Shown here: positions 1 to 6,429 of the stretch, piece after piece | How positions within the stretch are numbered: position 1 is the first letter of the stretch | Layout: the number at the start of each line of letters is the position of its first letter | Assembly: GCA_937902275.1 (NCBI GenBank) | Contig: CALFNW010000054.1 | Span: forward strand, 1-8,189 | Direction: 5' to 3' | Source of the DNA: UBA4717 sp002404395 | Lineage (GTDB): Bacteria > Bacillota > Clostridia > Oscillospirales > CAG-272 | DNA: 8,189 nucleotides | The notes under the pieces: model-generated | Seen by the model: the letters and a program-made list of their open reading frames with translations, nothing else | Told to the model about the DNA's origin: nothing | Database searches by the model: none | Translations under genes and position numbers: made by a program

Positions 1-9
1 CTACCCGTC

Positions 10-42
10 TTATTTAATCTTATTTTTCTCTTGACTTTTCAT
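10..42 (-). CDS. Possible 10-residue leader or small peptide ORF
   Basis: An ATG at 42-40 is preceded by a strong Shine-Dalgarno AAGGAG with 7 nt spacing, and the frame reads MKSQEKNKIK before a TAA at 12-10. The peptide is short, lysine-rich and has no recognisable motif. A promoter and a hairpin lie just upstream in the right order, so translation from this ATG is plausible. The role is unknown: it may be a leader peptide for a gene lying left of the window, a genuine small peptide, or the start of a gene broken by an early stop. Only nine bases follow the stop codon, so these options cannot be separated here. Confidence 0.3.
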   Translation of the reverse strand: MKSQEKNKIK

Positions 43-52
43 AGCTGGTCTC

Positions 53-85
53 CTTGCGGATAGTGGCGTTTTAACATTCCGCAAG
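53..85 (-). promoter_or_regulatory. Hairpin at predicted mRNA 5' end, abutting the ribosome binding site
   Basis: Perfect 8-bp inverted repeat: on the minus strand CTTGCGGA (85-78) and TCCGCAAG (60-53), with a 17-nt loop. The 3' arm contains the AAG of the AAGGAG ribosome binding site of the 10-codon frame. The 5' arm begins where transcription from the predicted promoter should start. Such a hairpin could partly hide the ribosome binding site or protect the mRNA 5' end; both are inference. Confidence 0.5.
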
Positions 86-88
86 TAA

Positions 89-117
89 ATGATATCACAA
101 AAAGCGATTTATGACCA
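89..117 (-). promoter_or_regulatory. Predicted sigma-A promoter at left edge
   Basis: On the minus strand TGGTCA (117-112, 4 of 6 to the -35 consensus) is separated by 17 nt from TATCAT (94-89, 5 of 6). The -10 is preceded by TGA, giving an extended -10 element. Transcription would start near 82-85 and run into the hairpin and short open frame at the left edge. It lies downstream of the HD hydrolase gene, so it most likely opens a new transcription unit. Confidence 0.5.
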
Positions 118-130
118 TTGTATTTTGTGA
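95..130. promoter_or_regulatory. Operator-like inverted repeat spanning the -35 element
   Basis: tcacaaaa (95-102) and ttttgtga (123-130) form a perfect 8-bp inverted repeat separated by 20 nt. The right end touches the downstream end of the spacer, directly beside the -10 hexamer, and the -35 hexamer lies in the loop. This geometry suits a repressor operator. It could instead act as a weak stem-loop downstream of the HD hydrolase gene on the minus strand, although no long T tract follows. Confidence 0.35.
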
Positions 131-155
131 CTGAAATATGTCATTATGGTGAGGC

Positions 156-743
156 TCAGAGCTTTGCCGTTTCGGCAGTTATCCCCGCTTCGCAGGCTTT
201 CATGGCTTCAAGCGTCAGCTCAAAAAGCGAGTCAAGCTCCATTCCGAGCCGTTCTGCACCTTTGCGTATGACCTCACGCGAGCAGCCTGCGGCAAATTTT
301 TTATCCTTGAATTTCTTTTTAAGGCTCGAAACTTCCATGTCTGATACGCTCTTTGACGGGCGCATAAGCGCCGCAGCCCAGATAAGCCCCGTAAGCTCGT
401 CGACTGCGAACAGCACCTTTTCCATTTCATGTTTCGGCTCAACGTCACAGCAGATCTCATAACCGTGTGAACAGATCGAATATATCATATCTTCTCCGAC
501 GCCGCCGTCTTTGAGCAGCTTTACCGCCGCCTTGCAATGCTCGCTCGGGTAAAGCTCAAAGTCTATATCGTGTAAGAGTCCCACTATATCCCAATATTCC
601 GCTTCATCGGCATAGCCGAGCTTTTCGGCAATATATTTCATTACCGCTTCGACCGTAAGCGCGTGCGTGAGATGAAAGTGCTCGCTGTTGTATTTTTTCA
701 ACAGCTCCCATGCTTCGTTCCGTGTAATGTTGCTTTTTCTCAT
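156..743 (-). CDS. HD-domain hydrolase (metal-dependent phosphohydrolase superfamily)
   Basis: A 195-residue soluble protein with an HD-superfamily core. Visible candidate metal ligands are H27, the H58-D59 doublet in LLHDID, H93 and D115 in the AVDELTG stretch. The C-terminal half carries a lysine-rich segment (SSLKKKFKDKKFAAGC) that I recall as conserved in a common family of short HD or HDIG hydrolases of gut Clostridia. HD proteins usually hydrolyse phosphate esters or nucleotides; the substrate here is unknown. The start at 743 is chosen because GGGAGG sits 7 nt upstream of that ATG. An in-frame ATG at 782 would add 13 residues encoded by the palindrome and ribosome binding site and is rejected. 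The gene follows the other HD gene after 164 bp with no convincing promoter between them, so cotranscription is likely. There is no signal peptide or membrane segment. Confidence 0.85.
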   Translation of the reverse strand: MRKSNITRNEAWELLKKYNSEHFHLTHALTVEAVMKYIAEKLGYADEAEYWDIVGLLHDIDFELYPSEHCKAAVKLLKDGGVGEDMIYSICSHGYEICCDVEPKHEMEKVLFAVDELTGLIWAAALMRPSKSVSDMEVSSLKKKFKDKKFAAGCSREVIRKGAERLGMELDSLFELTLEAMKACEAGITAETAKL

Positions 744-756
744 TTTTAACCTCCCT

Positions 757-771
757 GCCGCCGACGGCGGC
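757..771 (-). promoter_or_regulatory. GC-rich 6-bp palindrome just upstream of the HD hydrolase ribosome binding site
   Basis: gccgcc-gac-ggcggc is a perfect 6-bp stem with a 3-nt loop. It ends 13 nt before the start codon at 743, leaving room only for A plus GGGAGG and a TTAAAA spacer. No T tract follows it on either strand, so it is not a terminator. Its layout resembles the palindromes upstream of the ATPase and ABC-2 permease genes, although the sequence differs. Confidence 0.5.
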
Positions 772-865
772 GCAAATAACATCGCGGATTTTAACTCCGA
801 AAGCTTAAGTCGTACCGTGTTTTTTGACGCGCGAAAACTTTTGTCTCCTGTACGGCGGTATGTCC

Positions 866-887
866 ATCTCTCCGCTTTCGGAAAGAT
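866..887 (-). other. Stem-loop in the spacer between the two HD genes
   Basis: On the minus strand ATCTTTCCG-AAAG-CGGAGAGAT folds into a 9-bp stem with one G-U pair and a 4-nt loop. The pair would be an A-C mismatch on the plus strand, so the fold suits minus-strand RNA. It begins 20 nt after the stop of the upstream HD gene. No T run follows, so it looks more like a processing or stability element than a terminator. Confidence 0.3.
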
Positions 888-907
888 CCGACGTAAAGCG
901 TATGGTA

Positions 908-1438
908 TTATTTATGTAAAGCAAGGCTTTCACGCCGTGCTTTGCTCTTGTGCACGGTCTTTGCTTTTTTGCCGAAAAACCTTGAAGCAAAGCCTTCGGC
1001 AGTTTCTTTGGCGGCGCACAGTTTATCGGCGGCGCACAGAATAAGACTTTCGCGGTATTTCGGGAATTTTGTGCCGAGCGGGAACATATGCGCTTCGATC
1101 ATATTTTTTTCAATGTCGTTCAAACCGAAATCTCGTTCGGCATTTTCTTTGGCATATGCGGCGTGACGCGTGGCGTGCTTTTCTCTGCATTCGTGAGGAA
1201 TATGCCAATCATACAGAAAGTAATCGTGGAGCAGTGCGCCGCGCACAAGCGAAGAAGTGTTGACCTTGAGCCTGAGCAGACGCGCAAGCTTTATGCACAT
1301 GAGCGCAACGGCGATCGAATGAAGATATACGCTGACGTGTCCGTGCTGTATACAGCGTTTTTCCTTTTTCATTCCGCCCGACTTCAGTATATCGCCGCCG
1401 AAGCGGCGCAGTTTAAGCATATCGTTTTGATTTTTCAT
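908..1438 (-). CDS. HD-domain protein, predicted phosphohydrolase
   Basis: A 176-residue soluble protein with an HD core. Candidate metal ligands are H40 (SVYLHSIAVA), the H71-D72 doublet (ALLHDYFLYDWH), histidines 88 and 92, H117 (EAHMFPL) and D138 (CAADKLCAAKE). The HDYFLYDWH and HMFPL signatures match, from memory, a family of short HD proteins widespread in Clostridia with no assigned substrate. It is clearly a different HD family from its neighbour at 156-743. The C-terminus is basic (GKKAKTVHKSKARR). The ATG at 1438 has GAGGAGG at 1449-1455, a 10-nt spacing. A later in-frame Met at residue 23, closer to the conserved core, is a possible alternative start but lacks an equally good site. 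A strong promoter lies about 95-120 bp upstream of the start. Function beyond HD-type hydrolysis is not inferable. Confidence 0.8.
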   Translation of the reverse strand: MKNQNDMLKLRRFGGDILKSGGMKKEKRCIQHGHVSVYLHSIAVALMCIKLARLLRLKVNTSSLVRGALLHDYFLYDWHIPHECREKHATRHAAYAKENAERDFGLNDIEKNMIEAHMFPLGTKFPKYRESLILCAADKLCAAKETAEGFASRFFGKKAKTVHKSKARRESLALHK

Positions 1439-1532
1439 GCAACAGACGCCTCCTCGCGTATATATTATTTATAACACCTTTGATTTTATGATTTGTCGGT
1501 ATCATAGTTCGGCGGTACTTTGCCGTGAAGCT

Positions 1533-1561
1533 ATTGTAGCACAAACATCGGGTTAAGTCAA
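1533..1561 (-). promoter_or_regulatory. Strong sigma-A promoter of the HD gene pair
   Basis: On the minus strand TTGACT (1561-1556) and TACAAT (1538-1533) are each 5 of 6 to consensus and separated by exactly 17 nt. TGC directly precedes the -10, giving an extended -10 element. Transcription should begin near 1526, leaving a leader of about 90 nt before the start at 1438. No operator is obvious. Confidence 0.8.
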
Positions 1562-1625
1562 TGCTGTTTTATGAGGTATTGATTCGGTATGTCAAAGAGC
1601 GGCATCGGCAAGCTTTATATTCTGC

Positions 1626-1666
1626 AAGAAAGGTCAGAACGTTTCAAAAACGCTCTGACCTTTCTT
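1626..1666 (-). terminator. Intrinsic terminator after the BceB-type permease
   Basis: Arms 1626-1644 and 1648-1666 form a 19-bp stem with a 3-nt loop, starting 3 nt after the permease stop codon. The single imperfect position pairs as G-U on minus-strand RNA but is an A-C mismatch on plus-strand RNA, which fits use on the minus strand. The 3' arm ends in CCTTTCTT, supplying a short U-rich tail. It separates the transporter unit from the HD gene promoter. Confidence 0.75.
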
Positions 1667-1669
1667 AAT

Positions 1670-3709
1670 TTATGTGCGCTCAGACGAAGACGACACTATT
1701 TTGACGTAAGCCGAGGCGGTAAGTTTATAGATCGCCGCATATATAGCGGCAAACGCTGCGAAAGAGACCAAACAGGTTATTATCATGAGCTTCATGTCAC
1801 GCAGTTCAAAGAGTTGCAGCATCTTCCAAAGCATCGGAAAGGCAAACACCATATGCATGCCTGCGGCGAAGAGCGGCGCGTAGAACACCGTCAGCATTTG
1901 CGAATTTACGCTTTTGCGTATGTCCTTGAGCGTCATACCGAGCTTTTGCATTATCTCAAAGCGCTGACGGTCTTCAAAGCCTTCTGACAGCTGTTTGTAA
2001 TATATTATCAGTGCGGCGGCACAGATAAACAACAGACTGAGTATGATGCCGAGAAAGAACAGCGCGCCGAACGTGGTGTAAAAATCCGCTCTTTCTTCAT
2101 CGCGGCAGACAGCGCTGTATGAGTAACCGTTTTCGTCGCCGATCACATCGGCAAGCGCATTTTTTTGCTCATTGAGTATCTGCGCTTTTTCCGACGAAGA
2201 AACGTCGGGCAGATCATAGGTGAAGAGATACCTGAAAACGGGGGCGTTTTCGTCGGTCTCGGAAGCTTGCCCGGTCAGCACCGACAACGATTCAAGGTTG
2301 TCGGTAATAAGATATATGATCGGGAGGGTTCCGTTATTCAGGTCTATGGCTTCGGGAACGGCATCGACCTTTCCGACGATCTCGTATTTCAACGGACCGA
2401 TAGTGATCTCGGAAGCGTTATATGTGAGCCGGTCGGTCTTTATGTACGCTTCGTTCGGACCGAGACCGAGCTTTTGCCCGCTCACGGCACAGTAATCGTC
2501 TTTGTCAATGAATACTGCATATATGAAACGGTCGAACGTATTCGGATCCAGAGTGTCGGCGCTCCGACCGAGGTCGATAAACTCGGCGTTGATTACGCCG
2601 GCAACCGCGGCATAAGCAAATTGTTCGACGTTCTCGGGGGCTGTTTGGTGTGATTTTAATACATCATAGTAGCGCTCTTGGATCTCCGCGCGCTTTTCTT
2701 CGGATATTTCGGCGGCAGAATATGAAAGCGTCGAAATGCGGTTATCGTGAGGATATCGGTTCCTTAAGGTGTCTTCAACGCCTATGTAGAGGCAGGTGGT
2801 GGCGGAAATGGTGACAAGCACCATGGTGGAAAGAATACATATCGAGGCGAGTCCCGCACCGTTGCGCTTCATTCTGAATGCCATTGAGGAGACCGAGAAA
2901 AAGCGCGGTTTGCGATAGTACAGTCCTTTGTTTTTTTTAAGCACTCCGCACAGGCTGACCGAGCCGGCGGTGAAGAGCAGGTATGTCGCGATCATTACCA
3001 TGATAACGGCGACAAAAAAGAGCAACAGCGCGGAAAACGGGCTTTTTATGGTGACTGATATAATATATGCGCCGACAAGTAAAAGCGTGCCCAAAGCCGC
3101 GATCAGCGGTTTGGATCTCGGCGGACGCTCGCCGACGTTCTCGCTGTGGAACAATTCAAGCGGTTTGGCACGCAACACCGATAGCAGAGACTTTATTAAA
3201 AGTATGAGGAAGATCACCGAAAATACCATAACGGTAAAGAATATCGCATCGCGCGACACGGTAACTTCATATGTGATCGGCGCGCCGATCATGTTGGCTA
3301 ACCCAAGTTCGGCGAATTTTGAAAGCAGTATTCCGAAAAACATACCGCCGACAAGTCCGAGCACGGCGGTGAACAGGGTCTCGCAAAAAACTATACGCGA
3401 AATGTCGCGTTTGTTCATACCGAGTATGTTGTAAAGCCCGAACTCGCGGTTACGCCGTTTGGCTAAAAAACTGCCGGTATACGACAAAAAAAGCAATGAA
3501 AATACTGCGATCACAAACTTTCCGAGCGACAGTATAAACTCAAGGCTCGTGCCGCCGCGCATTACGGCGATCGACGGCGAATATGAAAGCGAATGAATTA
3601 TGTACAGCATCATGACCGAGCCGATGCAGGTCAGAATATAAGGAAAATACAAACGGCGGTTTTTGGATATTCCGAGCGCAGCCAGCCTCGGATAAAGCAA
3701 AAGGTTCAC
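1670..3709 (-). CDS. BceB-type ABC transporter permease (FtsX family)
   Basis: A 679-residue inner-membrane protein with the ten-helix BceB layout. Predicted helices lie near residues 20-40, 57-82, 106-130, 155-178, 203-221, 226-252, 287-309, 547-571, 603-630 and 640-662. A roughly 235-residue extracellular domain (about 311-545) lies between helices 7 and 8, the hallmark of peptide-sensing BceB permeases. The FtsX coupling segment is seen in REFGLYNILGMNKRDI (88-103), with a second copy in FEIMQKLGMTLKDI (584-597). The N-terminus MNLLLYPRLAALGISKNRR is typical of the family, supporting the GTG start at 3709, which has AGG 8 nt upstream. It begins 5 bp after the ATPase stop, so the two are translationally linked partners. 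In the family it removes lantibiotics or bacitracin-like peptides from lipid II intermediates and signals to the kinase. The substrate here is unknown. Confidence 0.93.
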   Translation of the reverse strand: MNLLLYPRLAALGISKNRRLYFPYILTCIGSVMMLYIIHSLSYSPSIAVMRGGTSLEFILSLGKFVIAVFSLLFLSYTGSFLAKRRNREFGLYNILGMNKRDISRIVFCETLFTAVLGLVGGMFFGILLSKFAELGLANMIGAPITYEVTVSRDAIFFTVMVFSVIFLILLIKSLLSVLRAKPLELFHSENVGERPPRSKPLIAALGTLLLVGAYIISVTIKSPFSALLLFFVAVIMVMIATYLLFTAGSVSLCGVLKKNKGLYYRKPRFFSVSSMAFRMKRNGAGLASICILSTMVLVTISATTCLYIGVEDTLRNRYPHDNRISTLSYSAAEISEEKRAEIQERYYDVLKSHQTAPENVEQFAYAAVAGVINAEFIDLGRSADTLDPNTFDRFIYAVFIDKDDYCAVSGQKLGLGPNEAYIKTDRLTYNASEITIGPLKYEIVGKVDAVPEAIDLNNGTLPIIYLITDNLESLSVLTGQASETDENAPVFRYLFTYDLPDVSSSEKAQILNEQKNALADVIGDENGYSYSAVCRDEERADFYTTFGALFFLGIILSLLFICAAALIIYYKQLSEGFEDRQRFEIMQKLGMTLKDIRKSVNSQMLTVFYAPLFAAGMHMVFAFPMLWKMLQLFELRDMKLMIITCLVSFAAFAAIYAAIYKLTASAYVKIVSSSSERT

Positions 3710-3714
3710 TTAGC

Positions 3715-4473
3715 TTACCTTGCCTTTCCGCTTCTGAGCATTGTCAGTGCATCCGATATCTTGCGATAGAAAGCTTCGTTGTCATCGTCTCCGCGGTACA
3801 GCTGATGGAACACTTCGCCGTCTTTTATGAACAGCACTCTTCCCGCGCGGCTTGCGGCGCTTACCGAGTGAGTGACCATGAGAATGGTCTGACCGTTTTC
3901 GTTGATCTTGCAAAACAGCGCGAGCAACTCGTCGGAAGCTTTTGAATCAAGCGCGCCGGTAGGCTCGTCGGCAAGGATAAGCTTCGGACTTGTTATGAGC
4001 GCACGCGCAACTGCGGCGCGCTGCTTTTGCCCTCCCGACACCTCATACGGATATTTTTTCAATATGCCGGTTATTCCGAGCTCCTCGGCAAGCGGAGCTA
4101 TTCGTTTTTTCATTTCCTTATACGGTTTGTCCGCGAGCACGAGCGGGAGGAATATGTTGTCCTCAAGCGTGAAAGTATCAAGCAGATTGAATTCCTGAAA
4201 TACAAATCCGAGATTGTCGCGTCTGAAATTCGCAAGCTTTGATTCGGGGATTTTGGAAAGCTCCATGCCGTCGAGCACTATACTTCCGGCACTCGGACGG
4301 TCAAGCGCCGCAATTATGTTGAGCAATGTGGTCTTGCCCGAACCGGATTCACCCATTATTGCAACATATTCGCCGCAGTCGATCTTGAAGTTTACGTCGC
4401 GCAACGCTTCCACACGTGCGGCGGCGCGGGAGGTGTACACTTTTTTTACGTGTTCTGCCGTGAGCAGGTTCAT
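3715..4473 (-). CDS. BceA-type ABC transporter ATP-binding protein
   Basis: A 252-residue cytoplasmic ATPase, the usual length for MacB or BceA-type subunits. It shows Walker A GESGSGKTT (41-49), Q-loop Q93 in FVFQEFNLLDTFTLEDN, signature SGGQKQR (146-152), Walker B LILADEP (165-171), the GALDS D-loop and the switch histidine H202. All catalytic elements are intact. It would power the permease encoded 5 bp downstream. The ATG at 4473 has GGAG with 6 nt spacing, and the MNLLTAEHVKKVY start is normal for the family. Its promoter and a roughly 150-nt structured leader lie in the gap after the kinase gene, with a BceR-box-like site upstream, so induction by the neighbouring two-component system is the natural inference. 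Confidence 0.95.
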   Translation of the reverse strand: MNLLTAEHVKKVYTSRAAARVEALRDVNFKIDCGEYVAIMGESGSGKTTLLNIIAALDRPSAGSIVLDGMELSKIPESKLANFRRDNLGFVFQEFNLLDTFTLEDNIFLPLVLADKPYKEMKKRIAPLAEELGITGILKKYPYEVSGGQKQRAAVARALITSPKLILADEPTGALDSKASDELLALFCKINENGQTILMVTHSVSAASRAGRVLFIKDGEVFHQLYRGDDDNEAFYRKISDALTMLRSGKAR

Positions 4474-4480
4474 AATGATC

Positions 4481-4511
4481 TCCGTGTCGGCGAAGCCGAC
4501 TCAAAAAAGCG
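4481..4511. repeat. Dispersed 31-bp palindromic repeat, copy 1
   Basis: This segment matches 8030-8060 at 30 of 31 positions. It contains the palindrome gtcggc-gaa-gccgac (4486-4500) followed by tcaaaaaagcg. The palindrome ends 12 nt upstream of the ATPase start codon, beside its GGAG ribosome binding site. On the minus strand T6 precedes rather than follows the stem, so it is not a terminator. An upstream CCGAC (4516-4512 on the minus strand) could pair with GTCGG as an alternative stem. Confidence 0.7.
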
Positions 4512-4534
4512 GTCGGTGATTTTATTACGGGTTC

Positions 4535-4638
4535 GTGTCACGTCTTTTAATTGCAGGCGCAAAGCCTGAGCGCATTACTCTTGCGTGACGGAACCTTTAC
4601 GTATACCGATCATGGTGTTGAAACTTATCGTGTGACAC
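4535..4638 (-). promoter_or_regulatory. Structured 5' leader of the ATPase-permease unit
   Basis: In minus-strand RNA GTGTCAC (4638-4632), near the predicted transcription start, can pair with GTGACAC (4541-4535). The same 3' segment can instead pair as CGTGAC (4542-4537) with GTCACG (4589-4584), enclosing a hairpin CAGGC-GCAAA-GCCTG written on the plus strand at 4554-4568. The two pairings exclude each other. No known riboswitch class is recognised, and a regulatory role is only inference. Confidence 0.3.
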
Positions 4639-4639
4639 C

Positions 4640-4668
4640 ATTATACACGGCTTTCAGGCGTGATTCCA
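4640..4668 (-). promoter_or_regulatory. Predicted promoter of the BceAB-type transporter unit
   Basis: On the minus strand a perfect TATAAT (4645-4640) lies 17 nt from a poor -35 candidate TGGAAT (4668-4663, 3 of 6). A good -10 with a weak -35 is what an activator-dependent promoter would look like. A BceR-like operator lies some 30 bp further upstream. Transcription would start near 4633, giving a leader of about 160 nt. Confidence 0.6.
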
Positions 4669-4699
4669 TTGCTTTTTCTTTCATTCCCCGCGGCAAATC

Positions 4700-4713
4700 T
4701 TACATTTCTGACA
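4700..4713 (-). promoter_or_regulatory. Candidate BceR-type response regulator binding site
   Basis: The minus strand reads TGTCA-GAAA-TGTAA. It differs at one defined position from the Bacillus BceR consensus TNACA-N4-TGTAA as I recall it. It starts 4 nt after the kinase stop codon and lies about 55 bp upstream of the TATAAT box. Position and sequence both fit activation of the transporter genes by the neighbouring regulator. Confidence 0.45.
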
Positions 4714-4717
4714 TAAC

Positions 4718-5713
4718 TTATTCGTAACGGTGCTCGGCGGCGTCAAAATCAATATATACCGAGGTGCCCGCTCCGGGCTTTGACTTGACTCTGAGCGTAT
4801 GACCGAGTCGGTCGCAGATATGCTTGCACAGATAAAGCCCTATTCCGGTGGCGCGGCAGTCGGCGCGTCCGACGGAGCCGGTGTAGCTTTTTTCAAAGAT
4901 GCGCGGCAGCTCAGCGGCGGCGATCCCGATGCCGGTATCGGTAACGCAAAGGCTGACGGTGCCTTCTTTGCTGTCATATGCTTTTATGCCGATACTCCCG
5001 TGCTCGGTATATTTTACCGCGTTTGAAATGAGCTGTTCGATCACGAATGAGAGCCATTTGCTGTCGGTAAGCACGCTTGTGCCGCTTTCGGCATACTCAA
5101 GCTTCAAGCCCTTCATTATGAATTGCCCGGCAAATTTTTTTACTGCGCCTTTAATTATCGGATCGAGCGGCTGACGTCTGAAAACGTAATCGGTGGATTC
5201 GCTGTCGAGCCTGATATATGTCAGGACCATTTCGACATACTGCTCGATCCTGAAAAGCTCTTTTGACAGATTCCTTGCCGCTTGCGAGTCCTCGGCATCA
5301 AGCATCAGCTTCATGGAAGCGATCGGCGTTTTTATCTGATGCACCCACGCAGTGTAATATTCGCTCATTTCCGCATATCGTTTGGAGGTTTCGTTCTCAA
5401 GCTTCAGCTTTTCTTCGCAAAGCTTTAAGATCAGTGCGTTGTAATCGCGTTCAAGCAGGTACTTGTCAGGTAGTTTTTCAAAATTTTCGCATGAGTTGAG
5501 AGTCAGACAAAGCTGCTTGTGCCGATCCAGGTATTTTGTAAAGTCGAATATCGCGGCGATCATTAAAATAACAAGGCAGACAGCGCTTATGTATAACAAC
5601 ACTGCAAGCGGCAGTCTGAACAGCGCAAACGCCGCCGTGACCACGGCGGCGCAGAGTAAATATATGCCTGTAAGCGGCAGTTTTTCTTTCAAATACGTAA
5701 ATAATACTTTCAT
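4718..5713 (-). CDS. BceS-type intramembrane-sensing histidine kinase
   Basis: A 331-residue membrane histidine kinase. Two predicted helices (about 14-31 and 36-56) are joined by only a few residues, so there is no extracellular sensor domain; this is the hallmark of kinases that read the state of a BceAB-type transporter. A linker of about 60 residues leads to the dimerisation domain with the phospho-acceptor H125 in WVHQIKTPI. The ATPase domain shows the N box (EQLISNAVKYT, N231), G1 (DTGIGI, 259-264), F box (RIFEKSYTG) and G2 (TGIGL, 289-293). All catalytic boxes are intact. The ATG at 5713 has GGAG 5 nt upstream and lies 28 bp after the regulator gene. It should phosphorylate the regulator encoded at 5742-6413. 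Confidence 0.94.
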   Translation of the reverse strand: MKVLFTYLKEKLPLTGIYLLCAAVVTAAFALFRLPLAVLLYISAVCLVILMIAAIFDFTKYLDRHKQLCLTLNSCENFEKLPDKYLLERDYNALILKLCEEKLKLENETSKRYAEMSEYYTAWVHQIKTPIASMKLMLDAEDSQAARNLSKELFRIEQYVEMVLTYIRLDSESTDYVFRRQPLDPIIKGAVKKFAGQFIMKGLKLEYAESGTSVLTDSKWLSFVIEQLISNAVKYTEHGSIGIKAYDSKEGTVSLCVTDTGIGIAAAELPRIFEKSYTGSVGRADCRATGIGLYLCKHICDRLGHTLRVKSKPGAGTSVYIDFDAAEHRYE

Positions 5714-5741
5714 AAAATCTCCGCTTGAAATTTCGTGTCGG

Positions 5742-6413
5742 TCATGATATCAGATATCCGACTCCGAATTTGGTTTCGATAAAATTGACAAGCCCTGCGG
5801 AATCAAGTTTTTTGCGCAGCCGTCCTATGTTGACGCTGAGCGCGTTTTCGTCCACAAATTCATCGGTCTGCCAAAGCGCTTCCATGAGCTTTTCGCGGCT
5901 AACCGCGCGCCCTTTATGCTTGAGCAGTATCAGTAGTATTCGGTGCTCGTTTTTGGTGAGCGGTATACGCTTGCCGTTAAAGTCAAGCGTACCGTCGCCC
6001 GTGTTGAAGATCGCGCCGCGATGCTCAATGACCGGTACGCTGTCGGCAAAGTCGTATGTGCGGCGCAATAGTGCCTGAAGCTTGGCTATAAGTACGTTTG
6101 ATTCAAAAGGTTTTGCGATAAAATCGTCCGCTCCCATATTCATTGCCATAATGATGTTCATGCTGTCCGAGGCGGAGGAGATGAAAACGATCGGCACCTT
6201 CGATACCCGACGAAGCTCCTGACAGATCAGATATCCGTTTTTATGCGGCAGTCCTATGTCTATCAATATCAGGTGAGGTGAATAGCGGGCATATTCGGAG
6301 ATGACAGCATCAAAATCGGTTACGTGAACGGCGTCCATTCCCCAACTCCTTATAAGCTTTTCAAGCTCGGAGATTATCGCGCCGTCGTCTTCGATTATCA
6401 TTATTTTGTACAT
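5742..6413 (-). CDS. BceR-type OmpR-family response regulator
   Basis: A 223-residue DNA-binding response regulator of normal length. The receiver domain (about 1-115) has the acidic pocket E8-D9-D10, phospho-acceptor D52 in ILIDIGLP, the switch residue S79 or S80 and K101 in IAKPF. The winged-helix output domain (about 127-223) carries the OmpR-type LTKNEHRILLILL, VSREKLMEALW and the VNIGRLRKKL recognition helix, ending in the GVGYLI hairpin. The start at 6413 has GGTGA 7 nt upstream. That site lies in the 16-bp gap after the ABC-2 permease stop, implying coupling to it. The likely target is the transporter promoter at 4640-4668 through the site at 4700-4713. Confidence 0.95.
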   Translation of the reverse strand: MYKIMIIEDDGAIISELEKLIRSWGMDAVHVTDFDAVISEYARYSPHLILIDIGLPHKNGYLICQELRRVSKVPIVFISSASDSMNIIMAMNMGADDFIAKPFESNVLIAKLQALLRRTYDFADSVPVIEHRGAIFNTGDGTLDFNGKRIPLTKNEHRILLILLKHKGRAVSREKLMEALWQTDEFVDENALSVNIGRLRKKLDSAGLVNFIETKFGVGYLIS

Positions 6414-6429
6414 GATCTGTTCACCGGAA

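Noticed and set aside
39..77. 12-codon frame whose TGA overlaps the ATG of the 10-codon frame
   Set aside because: Its ATG lies in the hairpin loop within about 10 nt of the predicted mRNA 5' end, and the nearest GGA is too close to serve as a ribosome binding site.
744..782. Upstream in-frame ATG extending the HD hydrolase by 13 residues
   Set aside because: The extension would be encoded by the palindrome and the GGGAGG site itself, and it has no ribosome binding site. The ATG at 743 has an ideal one.
782..830. Separate promoter for the HD hydrolase (TAAAAT-like -10)
   Set aside because: No acceptable -35 lies 16-18 nt upstream, so cotranscription with the upstream HD gene is simpler.
2165..3434. 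Long plus-strand open frames opposite the BceB-type permease
   Set aside because: They are antisense to a well-supported gene, match no family I know and lack convincing ribosome binding sites.
4486..4500. Palindrome as an intrinsic terminator
   Set aside because: On the minus strand the T6 run precedes the stem; on the plus strand A6 follows it. Neither strand has stem then T tract.
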